Virus record (IMG/VR): IMGVR_UViG_3300029954_000026
Span: 1-45,371 of that record
Reading direction: 5' to 3' (one strand)
DNA: 45,371 bases
Origin: a virus
Below are positions 31,678 to 39,276 of the stretch, one piece after another (position 1 is the stretch's first letter; each line of letters begins with the position of its first letter). The translations under genes were made by a program, and so were the position numbers. Under the pieces are notes generated by a model. That model ran no database searches, had not been told where the DNA came from, and was given only the letters and a program-made list of their open reading frames with translations.

Positions 31678-31884
31678 ATGGCCGTAAATTTTCCAGCAAA
31701 CCACTATTTCCAAGCATCCAGCGAGGAAGCAAAGCGAGCTTATGCATTGGCAGCAGCTCTAGAACTGATAGCCGCTCGCGCGTCAAGCGCTGCTCCAGTT
31801 GAGATAGAAGAAGAACTCAAAAACCTTTCGAAGTACGCAACCCTCATCCAAGAAGGGATGAAGGACAAGCCCAAGAAGAAATAG
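31678..31884 (+). CDS. Small hypothetical protein on the opposite strand
   Basis: The 68-residue protein starts MAVNFPANHYFQASSEEAKR after AAGGAGCAATAT, a strong site that rejects the longer frame to 31579. It is helical (AYALAAALELIAARASSAAP) with a basic end (GMKDKPKKK). It is transcribed against the late operon, so it may be expressed in the lysogen. Not recognised. Confidence 0.6.
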   Translation: MAVNFPANHYFQASSEEAKRAYALAAALELIAARASSAAPVEIEEELKNLSKYATLIQEGMKDKPKKK

Positions 31885-31925
31885 CACCTCACTAGCACTC
31901 CGTGCCGCACTCCCCTGCGGCACAT

Positions 31926-32114
31926 CTACCCCAACAGGATCGCGGTTTGCGCGTGCGCATGACCGTGGAGCAGTCCAACGATCAGGCCCTGGGGAAGTCC
32001 GGCAGCCTTGGCGGCGTCTACGGCATTAGCAATGGCCTTGTCGAGAGCGACTACCGCAGCGTTGATTTCTGGGCTCATTGGCAGCACGTGCCTCAGGCGG
32101 GTGACGCTGGTCAT
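31926..32114 (-). CDS. Small conserved phage protein
   Basis: The 62-residue protein starts MTSVTRLRHVLPMSPEINAA. The core INAAVVALDKAIANAVDAAK and the Gly/His-rich end (GLPQGLIVGLLHGHAHAQTA) look like short helical proteins common beside holin and terminase genes of Pseudomonas phages. AGAGGG precedes the ATG at 32114; a second in-frame ATG lies 12 codons in. Function unknown. Confidence 0.55.
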   Translation of the reverse strand: MTSVTRLRHVLPMSPEINAAVVALDKAIANAVDAAKAAGLPQGLIVGLLHGHAHAQTAILLG

Positions 32115-32271
32115 GTATGACCCTCTGCAATGAAACTCTGCACCAATCGGGAACCTCGCAATAACTCCGACTCATACTGGAGTGACGGTCAAGCACGTGA
32201 ACTACCCCACCCTGATTGAGTCCATTACAGTAATGGAGACTCGAACAACTGCAATCACGGAAGAAACGCCT

Positions 32272-33072
32272 TTGAAACTTCGTCTTTTAGTCTTACTTTC
32301 CAGCATCGCTCTGTGTGCTGAGGTGCAGGCTGCGCCATCCCCCGAAGCTGAAGCTGTCTTTGAACACGCAATGCTTTTAGCTGATGAAATACAGCAACGA
32401 GCTAATCAGCTGGTTGAAAAAGAACAACAGGGCAAAACTGACAAGCTCACACTGAGCCAATCCATACAGGAGGCTACGAAAGGACTTGAGACGTATGAGG
32501 ACGAGCTGCGTAAAGCTAGCGCCGGAGGGCACGGTGTAGCGACTTTCATGTTGGCGAATATGCAAGAGAGTAAAGCGGCAACCTTTCTAAATGGCTATAA
32601 GGCTATGCATGTAGAAGCCTGCGCGCTTTACCAGAAAGCTGCGGATCAAGGCTTGGTTGCCGGAGCGATAATGCTGTTGCGCGACTGTGACGAGGCGTTC
32701 CTGCGATTCAAGTTCGATGACCCCGAGTTTCTTCGCAAGTATAGCCAGCTAGCCAATGCCCTAGAGCGACCAGATCTGTACTCTGACCATTATCCATTGC
32801 CTGCAATACGCTCGTACTGCTTCAAAGACTCACTGAAAACGGAAGCCAACCGTCAACTACCGTTGACCACTATGAGGGACTTCTTCGAACCAGTGTCTCT
32901 GAGCTTGGAACAGTTTCGCGCCGACGGGTATTACCTGTTGGCCCTTATGGGCGATTTCGCGAACCCGAAAGTTCAGGCCTATTTCAAGCAGTCGCAGACG
33001 ATAGCACCTGACTGCCTAGACCCTTCCAATCTCAAGTCACTTTTCAAAAATATAGAGAGAAAAAGCCACTGA
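32272..33072 (+). CDS. Exported protein with Sel1-like repeats, cargo
   Basis: The 266-residue product, if begun at TTG 32272 (GGAAGAAA five bases before), has a neat signal peptide: MKLRLLVLLSSIALCAEVQA then APSPEAEAVF. Upstream ATGs would put 13-30 extra residues before the signal. The mature part is helical; KASAGGHGVATFMLANMQES and ACALYQKAADQGLVAGAIML look like Sel1/TPR-type units, with further Cys residues (RDCDEAF, SYCFKD, APDCLD) that could form disulfides. A periplasmic location is predicted. Opposite strand to the late operon and AT-richer, so it reads as lysogenic-conversion cargo. Function unknown. Confidence 0.6.
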   Translation: MKLRLLVLLSSIALCAEVQAAPSPEAEAVFEHAMLLADEIQQRANQLVEKEQQGKTDKLTLSQSIQEATKGLETYEDELRKASAGGHGVATFMLANMQESKAATFLNGYKAMHVEACALYQKAADQGLVAGAIMLLRDCDEAFLRFKFDDPEFLRKYSQLANALERPDLYSDHYPLPAIRSYCFKDSLKTEANRQLPLTTMRDFFEPVSLSLEQFRADGYYLLALMGDFANPKVQAYFKQSQTIAPDCLDPSNLKSLFKNIERKSH

Positions 33073-33122
33073 CTTCAGCCATCTTTCGCCACGATTTGGC
33101 GCATTCGAAAACGTGGCGCGGA

Positions 33123-33467
33123 TTACTTACCACGGCGGTCGACACCACCAGGTGCCTTGTCACAGTGCAGGCAGTGCTCGCAGTTCAGCGTCCGGCATAG
33201 CCAGGCCTTTACCCGTTGCCAGTACGTGACCATAAAAATGTGTCGGGCACCGGCCAAAGCCAAAGCTACATGCAGCGTCAGGCCGGCACTGGTCGGACCG
33301 AAGAAGATGTTCTGGCTGCGCGCCATGACGACGAAACCACTGATGGCAATGGCCGAGTAGATCAGCTTCCCCAGGATTCCGTCCCTCACCTTCCCGCTCA
33401 GTACGCACCAGGCTGCCCACAGCGCGATAAGGCCGCAGGCGATGGAGTTGATCAGTTCAAGATTCAT
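33123..33467 (-). CDS. Small membrane protein next to the holin
   Basis: The 114-residue protein has hydrophobic helices at about 6-24 (INSIACGLIALWAAWCVLSG), 34-50 (KLIYSAIAISGFVVMA) and 62-80 (AGLTLHVALALAGARHIFMV), followed by a Cys-rich tail (LNCEHCLHCDKAPGG). Its ATG overlaps the holin-like gene stop (ATGA). Paired small membrane genes at this place in Pseudomonas phages are thought to act as holin or holin partner. The CxxCxxC end is unusual. Confidence 0.6.
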   Translation of the reverse strand: MNLELINSIACGLIALWAAWCVLSGKVRDGILGKLIYSAIAISGFVVMARSQNIFFGPTSAGLTLHVALALAGARHIFMVTYWQRVKAWLCRTLNCEHCLHCDKAPGGVDRRGK

Positions 33468-33802
33468 GGTGGATTGCCTCCCCCGAACCGCTGGCGAATG
33501 AGCGCCCAGAGGTCAGCGGATTTAATGGCTCGATTGATGGCTGCCAGGAGCGAGCCGCCGAATGCGCCCAACAGGAAGCCGATACCGGCGACGATCTTCG
33601 GCTCCGTCACGCCCAGGTAAGTGCTGACCATGCTCGTCAGGTAGATCGAACAGGCCATGCCGGTGATGAGGAAGATCATCCAGGCACGCCAGTCGTTCAG
33701 GTCGTCCTTGTGCCACCAACTGGCGATCACAGCGCCAACAAGGCCCGCAATCAGTAATTCGAACCTGTCGATCTTGTCGAGCAGGCGCTGTAGATACTCC
33801 AT
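33464..33802 (-). CDS. Putative holin
   Basis: The 112-residue protein starts MEYLQRLLDKIDRFELLIAG after GGAGTCGAGCGC. It has helices at about 17-33 (LIAGLVGAVIASWW), 46-66 (AWMIFLITGMACSIYLTSMV) and 74-92 (KIVAGIGFLLGAFGGSLLAA), and a basic C-terminus. Size, three helices and position as first gene of the late operon fit the putative holins of Pseudomonas siphophages, which permit endolysin escape. The endolysin and spanins are over 30 kb away at the other end of the operon. Confidence 0.65.
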   Translation of the reverse strand: MEYLQRLLDKIDRFELLIAGLVGAVIASWWHKDDLNDWRAWMIFLITGMACSIYLTSMVSTYLGVTEPKIVAGIGFLLGAFGGSLLAAINRAIKSADLWALIRQRFGGGNPP

Positions 33803-34128
33803 GCGCTCGACTCCGTGGGGCATGTTTGAAATAGGTCAGCCCCGGCGGCACTCCCTGCTCAGAGCGAAGGGTGTGGCAGGGCCGAAAACGAAAAGACCCC
33901 GATCAATGTCGAGGCCCTGAATGGGTGCGCGCGTCTTTCCGCGCTGTCTGCCAAAGACGATCCCAGCGTCGACACCCAAATGCATCGATCTCGCTGATCT
34001 AGTCTCGCGCCACTCTGGAAGTCTGGTGTGAACAGAGTGCGCGGGCTGCCGGGGTTCTTTCGTGACGCGTGACTTCCGGCGATACCGCGTCCAGGGGTCC
34101 CGAAGGCTGTCCTGGCTACAGGTGAAAC
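33803..34128 (-). promoter_or_regulatory. Non-coding leader between tRNA genes and late operon
   Basis: About 325 bases carry no credible gene. The stretch precedes the holin gene on the minus strand and follows the tRNAs, so it should hold late-operon regulatory signals. I see no clear -35/-10 pair or antitermination box in it. Confidence 0.3.
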
Positions 34129-34204
34129 TGGCTGGCACGGAAGGGCTCGAACCTCCGACCGGGCGGGTAACAGCCGCCTGCTCTACCAACTGAGCTACAT
34201 GCCA
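34129..34204 (-). tRNA. tRNA-Asn (GTT)
   Basis: The minus strand folds into a full cloverleaf with encoded CCA: acceptor TGGCATG with CGTGCCA (one G-T pair), D arm GCTC/GAGC, anticodon stem GGCGG/CCGCC with loop CTGTTAC (anticodon GTT), and T arm GGAGG/CCTTC with TTCGAGC. It has 76 bases including CCA and is a phage-borne tRNA between early and late operons. Confidence 0.92.
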
Positions 34205-34207
34205 ATG

Positions 34208-34283
34208 TGGTGCCGCCACGAGGATTCGAACCCCGGGCCGTTCGCTTACAAGGCGACTGCTCTACCGCTGGAGCTATGGCGGC
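34208..34283 (-). tRNA. tRNA-Thr (TGT)
   Basis: The minus strand gives acceptor GCCGCCA/TGGCGGC, D arm GCTC/GAGC, anticodon loop CTTGTAA (anticodon TGT), T loop TTCGAAT and encoded CCA. The outermost anticodon-stem pair is G-A mismatched. It lies 3 bases before tRNA-Asn in the same direction, probably one transcript. Confidence 0.92.
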
Positions 34284-34296
34284 GAATTTGAGGCAA

Positions 34297-34321
34297 CAAA
34301 AACCCGGCGCTTGGCCGGGTT
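34297..34321 (-). terminator. Terminator between early operon and tRNA genes
   Basis: On the minus strand AACCCGGC and GCCGGGTT pair around a 5-base loop, followed by TTTGTTG. It stands between the last early gene (34398) and the tRNAs, where lambda-like phages have the late terminator overridden by Q. Confidence 0.7.
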
Positions 34322-34397
34322 CAGGGTCTCGTGTGCGTTTCGCGTTACTTGTGCACTATGGGAAAAGTACGCGCAAAACCCCGTCATGTCAATATGA

Positions 34398-35075
34398 TTA
34401 TGCCGCCTCTTGATCTTTTTCCGAGTGGATCACCTGCCATAGAGGCTGTTGAGCCTGAATATCCACTTCCTTTATCACTTCTTTCAGGGACTCCCACAGG
34501 TCGAGCCAGTCACGCGTCCAGTTCTTCGGGTCGATGGTCACGCCGAAGAACGTCAGCATCTCAGCGGCAACACGGGCAGGCCCCCACTCTGCCGATCCGG
34601 CGACCTCCCCCTTGTACGATTGCAGGGCCAGGGTAACCAGGTACTGCGCCTTCACGCGCTTGGCCGAAGTCAGGTCTGGCAGCGCCGCTTTGGCGGTTAT
34701 CAGCAGCACCGCGTTCAACAGGTGCTTCATGTTCATCGCCGGGTGGTACAGGTAGTGCCCGAACTGCTGCACCTGGAAAGGGAGTGTGTCGATGGCGCGC
34801 AACACTTTGCCGATGGTGGCCAGGTGAGCTGCCCGGGCGGTAGAGCGGCCGGCGGGCATTCCGCGCGTCTCGCTGATGCTGATCTTCTGGCGCACAACCT
34901 GGATGCGCTCCTCCTTGTCTTCCCCAAGCGCAGCGAACACAGCCTCGGCGCGGCGCATGCGCTGCCCCTTCTTGATCGGTGCCGACTGCGCCTTGTCGAT
35001 GGCCACAGCGCTGATCGACGCATTCGATTCGTGCTGAGCTTCGGTCCATACCTGCCTTGCGTTGATCAGTTTCAT
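34398..35075 (-). CDS. Last early-operon gene, candidate late regulator
   Basis: The 225-residue protein is not recognised. It starts MKLINARQVWTEAQHESNAS; the ATG overlaps the ninG stop (ATGA). Basic N-terminal region (KKGQRMRRAEAV, RIQVVRQKISISETRGMPAG), helical middle (HLLNAVLLITAKAALPDLTS) and a Trp-rich acidic end (DPKNWTRDWLDLWESLKEVI). Its place, after ninG and right before a terminator and the late operon, is that of lambda Q, so an antitermination role is a positional inference without a sequence motif. Confidence 0.5.
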   Translation of the reverse strand: MKLINARQVWTEAQHESNASISAVAIDKAQSAPIKKGQRMRRAEAVFAALGEDKEERIQVVRQKISISETRGMPAGRSTARAAHLATIGKVLRAIDTLPFQVQQFGHYLYHPAMNMKHLLNAVLLITAKAALPDLTSAKRVKAQYLVTLALQSYKGEVAGSAEWGPARVAAEMLTFFGVTIDPKNWTRDWLDLWESLKEVIKEVDIQAQQPLWQVIHSEKDQEAA

Positions 35076-35665
35076 GCTGCGATCCCCTTCTTCAGTTCTT
35101 TGGTCTTTGCCCGGTAGTAGGTCTTGATGCCCTTGATCTGCTCGACGGAGTATTTGCGCACGCTCTGGTCAGCTTCCAGGGCGTCGACGGCCTCCTGGCC
35201 GATTCGCTCGATTAGGCCGATCCGGTAGTCCACGGCGTTGCCGGAAAGGAACCGGTTGTCCTGCTTGCTCTGGGCGTGACAGTTGCGTTCGTCGAAGCGC
35301 AGGTGTGGCGCGGAGCCGACACTGCGGTAGTGGCCGGCATCGACTGCGTTACCACTCCAGTCCAACGGATTGCCGCTGGAGATGCAGAGGTGGCCGGCGG
35401 CCTGGTCCCGGGTGCGGACGTACTCGTTGAACGCCTGCTGAGCCTCACGCATGTGTTCGCCGCGGCTCTTCAGCTTCTCCTTGCGGACCTTGATATCGCG
35501 GCGCTCGACCTGGGCCAGCGACTTGCGCGCCTTGGCCTGGTTTACATCCTTGATGGCCAGGCCGCACTTCGGGCTGCATACGGCCTGGCCCAGTCGCTGC
35601 GGCGGGAAGCTGATGCCGCATGCTGGATTCTTACACTTCTTCGGTTTGGGTTGCTTGGCGATCAT
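35072..35665 (-). CDS. ninG: NinG/Rap recombination protein
   Basis: The 197-residue protein has an N-terminal zinc-binding start (PKKCKNPACGISFPPQRLGQ, then AVCSPKCGLA), a basic coiled coil (KARKSLAQVERRDIKVRKEK) and the NinG core AGHLCISSGNPLDWSGNAVD with DAGHYRSVGSAPHLRFDERN and CHAQSKQDNRFLSGNAVDYR. The family contains lambda Rap, a Holliday-junction nuclease. Coupled to ninB upstream and the putative regulator downstream by ATGA overlaps. Confidence 0.92.
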   Translation of the reverse strand: MIAKQPKPKKCKNPACGISFPPQRLGQAVCSPKCGLAIKDVNQAKARKSLAQVERRDIKVRKEKLKSRGEHMREAQQAFNEYVRTRDQAAGHLCISSGNPLDWSGNAVDAGHYRSVGSAPHLRFDERNCHAQSKQDNRFLSGNAVDYRIGLIERIGQEAVDALEADQSVRKYSVEQIKGIKTYYRAKTKELKKGIAA

Positions 35666-36132
35666 GCAGCCTCCTTGCTGAGTAGATCAGTGAAAACCAC
35701 ACCTTGGCCTGTGAAATAGGTGGCGATGCGGTCGGTGTAATTGATGCCCTGGGCGCGATTGAACAGGCTGGTGACCGGGAAACCGTCCGGCCCGAACAAG
35801 TGGCACTCGCCCATCATGGCCAGCTTTGTTTCGTACGGCAGATGACGCATGACCCGGTACCACTCGGCCTGAAAGCCAGCGTCTTCGTTTAGTAGGATCT
35901 GCACGCCGAAGTGCAGCTTGCAGTAGCGGCGGGCATCGGCCGGGTCGCCGATCTGGGTCATCTCGGCGATGCGCTTATACATCCCGAACCACAACCGGTT
36001 TTGATCCAGTGTGCGGTCCTTGCCCGGGCGCAGGGTCACCACGACAAACTTCTTGTCTTTGTACATCGCGCTGATTTTGGTGATGACTTCGGATAGCTTG
36101 GCCTGGCAGTTGACGCTGATCTTATCGGTCAT
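35662..36132 (-). CDS. ninB: NinB recombination protein
   Basis: The 156-residue protein has the NinB pattern: VVTLRPGKDRTLDQNRLWFG, MYKRIAEMTQIGDPADARRY, CKLHFGVQILLNEDAGFQAE and a C-terminal VTSLFNRAQGINYTDRIATY. NinB (Orf) is a single-strand DNA-binding RecFOR-like recombination mediator in lambda. It sits next to ninG, as is usual, with ATGA overlaps on both sides. Confidence 0.92.
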   Translation of the reverse strand: MTDKISVNCQAKLSEVITKISAMYKDKKFVVVTLRPGKDRTLDQNRLWFGMYKRIAEMTQIGDPADARRYCKLHFGVQILLNEDAGFQAEWYRVMRHLPYETKLAMMGECHLFGPDGFPVTSLFNRAQGINYTDRIATYFTGQGVVFTDLLSKEAA

Positions 36133-36926
36133 TGCGCCGCCCTCTTCGCTTCCAGATCCTGGGCCTGCTTAATCAGCAGCGCGCGGCGATCCGCCAACTC
36201 ATTGGCCGCTTCAATCCGCATTTCGTCCTTTCTCTCGGCGCTGGCCTTCCGCATTTCCAGCATCGAGCTCTTCACAATCTCGAGCTTTGCGCGCAGCAGC
36301 GGCTTTGGCTGGGTGACGGTGCCTGTGAGCAATCCAGCAATGGCGCGGCCATCCTCGGTAACTGGAACAATGCTCAGGTCAGCCAAGTACTTCTGGCCGT
36401 GCTCTTGGGGAATGCGTTTCAGCTCCACAGCCTTAGTGACGGCCTGGACGCGGCGGTTGGAGTCGAAGCCCACGGAAACGTGCCAGTTGACCGGTTTCGC
36501 ATCCTTGCGGGCCTGGCCCACGAACCTTTGGTAGGCGTCGATGAACGCCATGCGCGCACCGATTTTGTCGCCGCCATCCAAGATGGGTTTCGCAGCGGCA
36601 AGGGCCAGCTGGATCTCGTCGGTCAGCACTACGGTTTCAAATTCATCGTTGGTGGTTATGGCGATGGCCCAGGCCTCGTCCTTGCCCGGGCGCCCGTCGG
36701 AGGACTGGACGCGTTGCAGGATGTCGGCCATCGCCAGCTTGCCCTTCACCTCGAAGCGGCAAGCCTTCAGTGCGGCTTTCACGACAGGCACCGAGTAGGC
36801 GCAAAGATCTTCGGCCATCATTGCGGCAGTGCCTGGGTTCATTTCCTGCCCCATGGCCTCGGCGGTTGCGCAGATGGCGGCGGCCAGCCCGGCGACCTGC
36901 TGGTCATTCATTTCAAAGGTATTCAT
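36129..36926 (-). CDS. Replication-module protein, lambda P-like position
   Basis: The 265-residue protein starts MNTFEMNDQQVAGLAAAICA; AGCAGG lies at a good distance, and the frame's longer start is a GTG. VVKAALKACRFEVKGKLAMADILQRVQSSD is the recognisable stretch, like domains in phage helicase-loader-type proteins, followed by a region found in the same genes (DEFETVVLTDEIQLALAAAK). The C-terminal end is a basic coiled coil. It follows the replication initiator, so a role as helicase loader is inferred from order. Confidence 0.6.
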   Translation of the reverse strand: MNTFEMNDQQVAGLAAAICATAEAMGQEMNPGTAAMMAEDLCAYSVPVVKAALKACRFEVKGKLAMADILQRVQSSDGRPGKDEAWAIAITTNDEFETVVLTDEIQLALAAAKPILDGGDKIGARMAFIDAYQRFVGQARKDAKPVNWHVSVGFDSNRRVQAVTKAVELKRIPQEHGQKYLADLSIVPVTEDGRAIAGLLTGTVTQPKPLLRAKLEIVKSSMLEMRKASAERKDEMRIEAANELADRRALLIKQAQDLEAKRAAQ

Positions 36927-37842
36927 TGCGGTCACCTGCTTGGCGTTTGGCCAAAACCATCTGGGCAGCCTGCTCCGCTGCGGAGTGGTTCGCTTCTGTC
37001 CGTTCCATCTGGCGGGCGGTCGTGCCGTTGATGCGCTGCCCGGTCACCCACTGGGTGTGATAGCTCTCGGCGTTGGCCAGCAGCTCGTTGAGGCTGTGGC
37101 ACTTGCGCAGCACAGCGGCATCGCTGGTTTTCAGGAAGTGGGCAGCGACGTGGTGGGCAACATCGGCCCCGAGGCGGTCGACCAGTTGGCCGAGTTGGCC
37201 GCCTACCTTGGCATTCCACACCGGCCAGGCGCCATAGCGTTTTCGGTAAGCCATGGCGTAGTTCGCCCAGACTTTGAAGGTTTTGCAGGTCTGGTCTTTG
37301 GGGCCCGGCATGTCGGCGGGGATCTCGACCCGGGGAGTATCGGTGCGGTCAACCACCAGCACCAAGCCGCGGGACTGAACCGGCACAACCTCGGCGGGAG
37401 CCGGGGGTGCAATTGGTTCAATGACCGGTTCCATGACTGGTTCAAGAGAGTTACTGATTCTGGGTGCAACTGCTGCACTACCCCCTGGTGCAGGAGATTC
37501 ACTAGGTGGTGAACCTGCTGCACTACCCGGGTGAATCTTCTGCACTACCCCTGGTGCAGGAGGTGCACCACCACCGTCGAGGGTGAGGAAGTAAACGTTC
37601 GACGAATTCCCCTTTGGTCCACCCTTCCGGATCTCCTTGCGCAACAGTCCCGCCTCACACAGAGCGGTGATGTGGTTCATGACAGAACGCTTGCTGATCT
37701 CGCACTGGTCGGCAATGTGCTGATAGGAGGGCCAGCACTCGCCTACGTCGCTGGCGTTGTCGGCCAACTTGATCAGCACCAGCTTGCGCAGCGGATTACC
37801 AACACGAAGCTTCATTGCGGCAACCATAAGGCCCATGCTCAT
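36913..37842 (-). CDS. Replication initiator with winged helix (lambda O-like)
   Basis: The 309-residue protein begins with a winged-helix domain (residues about 15-95: NPLRKLVLIKLADNASDVGE, CWPSYQHIADQCEISKRSVM, NHITALCEAGLLRKEIRKGG) as in phage O-type initiators. A Pro/Gly/Ser/Ala-rich linker (about 90-135) follows, encoded by the iteron-like repeats. The C-terminal half (KTFKVWANYAMAYRKRYGAW ...) is probably the partner-binding part. O-type proteins bind iterons in their own gene to start replication. Start overlaps the upstream HNH gene by ATGA. Confidence 0.78.
   Translation of the reverse strand: MSMGLMVAAMKLRVGNPLRKLVLIKLADNASDVGECWPSYQHIADQCEISKRSVMNHITALCEAGLLRKEIRKGGPKGNSSNVYFLTLDGGGAPPAPGVVQKIHPGSAAGSPPSESPAPGGSAAVAPRISNSLEPVMEPVIEPIAPPAPAEVVPVQSRGLVLVVDRTDTPRVEIPADMPGPKDQTCKTFKVWANYAMAYRKRYGAWPVWNAKVGGQLGQLVDRLGADVAHHVAAHFLKTSDAAVLRKCHSLNELLANAESYHTQWVTGQRINGTTARQMERTEANHSAAEQAAQMVLAKRQAGDRNEYL
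37462..37562 (-). repeat. Iteron-like repeats inside the initiator gene: candidate replication origin
   Basis: Three copies share CTGCACTACCC on the plus strand (37473, 37518 and 37540) within 23-base units. CCTGGTGCAGGAG occurs twice (37484 and 37550), 66 bases apart. Distances of 22, 45 and 66 point to a period of about 22 bases. The region encodes only a low-complexity linker, as lambda ori does in gene O. Confidence 0.7.
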
Positions 37843-38426
37843 GCTGCACCTCCGGCGAACGCGCGGAAATCAATCGTCCGCACGCTCTTCCAGCTATTGC
37901 AGGACATGCAAAGGGTCTGGAGGTTGGCCAACGAAGCCTCTCCACCTTGGCTTTCAGGTACGACGTGATCAGCCCTCAAGCGCATCAACACCGAGCAGCC
38001 ACAGCGCAAGCACGCGTGACTGTCGCGGGCGAATACCAGAGCACGCAAGCCAGAAGGGATTGGTTTCTTTTTCGTCCTGCGCCGGGGCGGAAGGACCGGC
38101 GGTTGGTGTGCGGTGACGTGGCCCATACGGTCCGGGTTCCACTCACAGCCTTTTTCGGTGAGTCGGAATGCTTCAGGGCGAAGCTCAATCAAGCCAGCCT
38201 CTTCCAGGGCCTTCAGCATGCGGTAAGCGGTGTCTGGCTTGTCAGTGAGCAGCGGTAGCTCCTCAGTGATCTTGGCCTTGCTCAGCGCGAAGAAGATCCC
38301 GTCATCAGTCTTGATTGGCTTGGCCCAGCTCGGGCAGCCGTAGACGAACGCGAACAGCAGGGCCTGCTGAGAATTCAGCCCCCACTCCAGCGCCTTCACC
38401 TGGTTAATCGTGACGGTGTATTGCAT
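37839..38426 (-). CDS. Winged-helix protein fused to an HNH nuclease
   Basis: The 195-residue protein starts MQYTVTINQVKALEWGLNSQ after GGAAGG; longer starts run into the BRO-N gene. Residues about 10-95 look like a winged-helix domain (ALSKAKITEELPLLTDKPDT, AYRMLKALEEAGLIELRPEA). After a basic linker (PPRRRTKKKP) comes an HNH nuclease: CLRCGCSV, RADHVVPESQGGEASLANLQ and CMSCNSWK, with His/Asn and two zinc knuckles. The pair of DNA-binding and nuclease domains in the replication block suggests a role in replication or recombination of phage DNA; that is inference. Confidence 0.8.
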   Translation of the reverse strand: MQYTVTINQVKALEWGLNSQQALLFAFVYGCPSWAKPIKTDDGIFFALSKAKITEELPLLTDKPDTAYRMLKALEEAGLIELRPEAFRLTEKGCEWNPDRMGHVTAHQPPVLPPRRRTKKKPIPSGLRALVFARDSHACLRCGCSVLMRLRADHVVPESQGGEASLANLQTLCMSCNSWKSVRTIDFRAFAGGAA

Positions 38427-38427
38427 G

Positions 38428-39276
38428 TCAGGCCTTCCCGACCTTAGCGGCCAATTCAAGGAAGCGATCCACGTACCAGTGAGGCTGCGTCTCGCGGGGG
38501 CATTGAGGGCTGGTGAGGTTCTTGCCGTAGGCCATGCCCTTCTCGGTCACCGACCAGAAGTCCACCATTTCCTGCTTGGAGTTTTTGCGCTGGAGGACCT
38601 TGAGGAAGCCGTGAGCCTCCAATGCAAGGTTGAAGGCGCGAGCCGTGCTGGCGATGCCGCGATCTTTGATCAGGGCGGTAATTGCCTTGGTGGGCATCGA
38701 AGAGCCGCCAGAGGCATCTGGCGCGGCGTCGACGGCGTAGCCTGGGAGGAACTTGGCGTCCAGGCCGTTGTTGGCGGCGATCTTGGCCAGCATCAGCATC
38801 TTGCTGGAGTTGGCAGGCTTCAACAGGCGGTCGAAGCATTCCAAAATGGCAAGCTCGCCGACGATCTTGGAGTTGTTCGGGCCCTGGGCAGAAAAGGTGC
38901 CGGTCTTGCGGATACTCGGCAGCACTTGCCCGACTACCCAATCTTCGAACTTCTCGGCGGCCGGCAGTTTGGACTTCATCACCAGCCGGTACAGGTCCCG
39001 CTCAGGAATGATGGTCATGAAACCACCACCCTGTTTCGGGGTAGTGGTCGCCGCCTTGCAGTGACGGGACACGGCGTTCTCTGGCTTGGAGTAGCCCAGG
39101 GCGTCAGCGACGTCGCGCGCGACAAACCACGGATCGCCAAGCTTGTCGGTGATGACCCGAATTGCGGCGCCGTCGAAGTCGAATGGAATCACTGAGGAAT
39201 TGCGCGCCACGTTTTCGGATTGCGAAAAACGTGGCGCGAGATTGGTAGTGCTATTGATATGTGGCGGCGTTTGCAT
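38428..39276 (-). CDS. BRO-N family antirepressor, first gene of the early operon
   Basis: The 282-residue protein has a BRO-N domain (about 26-130: SSVIPFDFDGAAIRVITDKL, GDPWFVARDVADALGYSKPE, FMTIIPERDLYRLVMKSKLP, WVVGQVLPSIRKTG). The C-terminal half holds a second DNA-binding-like part (SMPTKAITALIKDRGIASTA, WSVTEKGMAYGKNL). It resembles the gene at 9854 in its N-terminal domain. Being the first gene after cro, it may be expressed early to relieve repression. The 5' coding region contains a very stable hairpin. Confidence 0.82.
   Translation of the reverse strand: MQTPPHINSTTNLAPRFSQSENVARNSSVIPFDFDGAAIRVITDKLGDPWFVARDVADALGYSKPENAVSRHCKAATTTPKQGGGFMTIIPERDLYRLVMKSKLPAAEKFEDWVVGQVLPSIRKTGTFSAQGPNNSKIVGELAILECFDRLLKPANSSKMLMLAKIAANNGLDAKFLPGYAVDAAPDASGGSSMPTKAITALIKDRGIASTARAFNLALEAHGFLKVLQRKNSKQEMVDFWSVTEKGMAYGKNLTSPQCPRETQPHWYVDRFLELAAKVGKA
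39203..39238. repeat. Strong inverted repeat within the BRO-N gene
   Basis: CGCGCCACGTTTTCG (39203-39217) faces CGAAAAACGTGGCGCG (39223-39238) across a 5-base loop. One A is extra in the right arm. The left arm's complement CGAAAACGTGGCGCG occurs again exactly at 33106-33120. Confidence 0.75.

Noticed and set aside
33836-34219. 127-residue minus-strand open frame
   Set aside because: It reads through the tRNA-Asn gene; no protein can be supported there.
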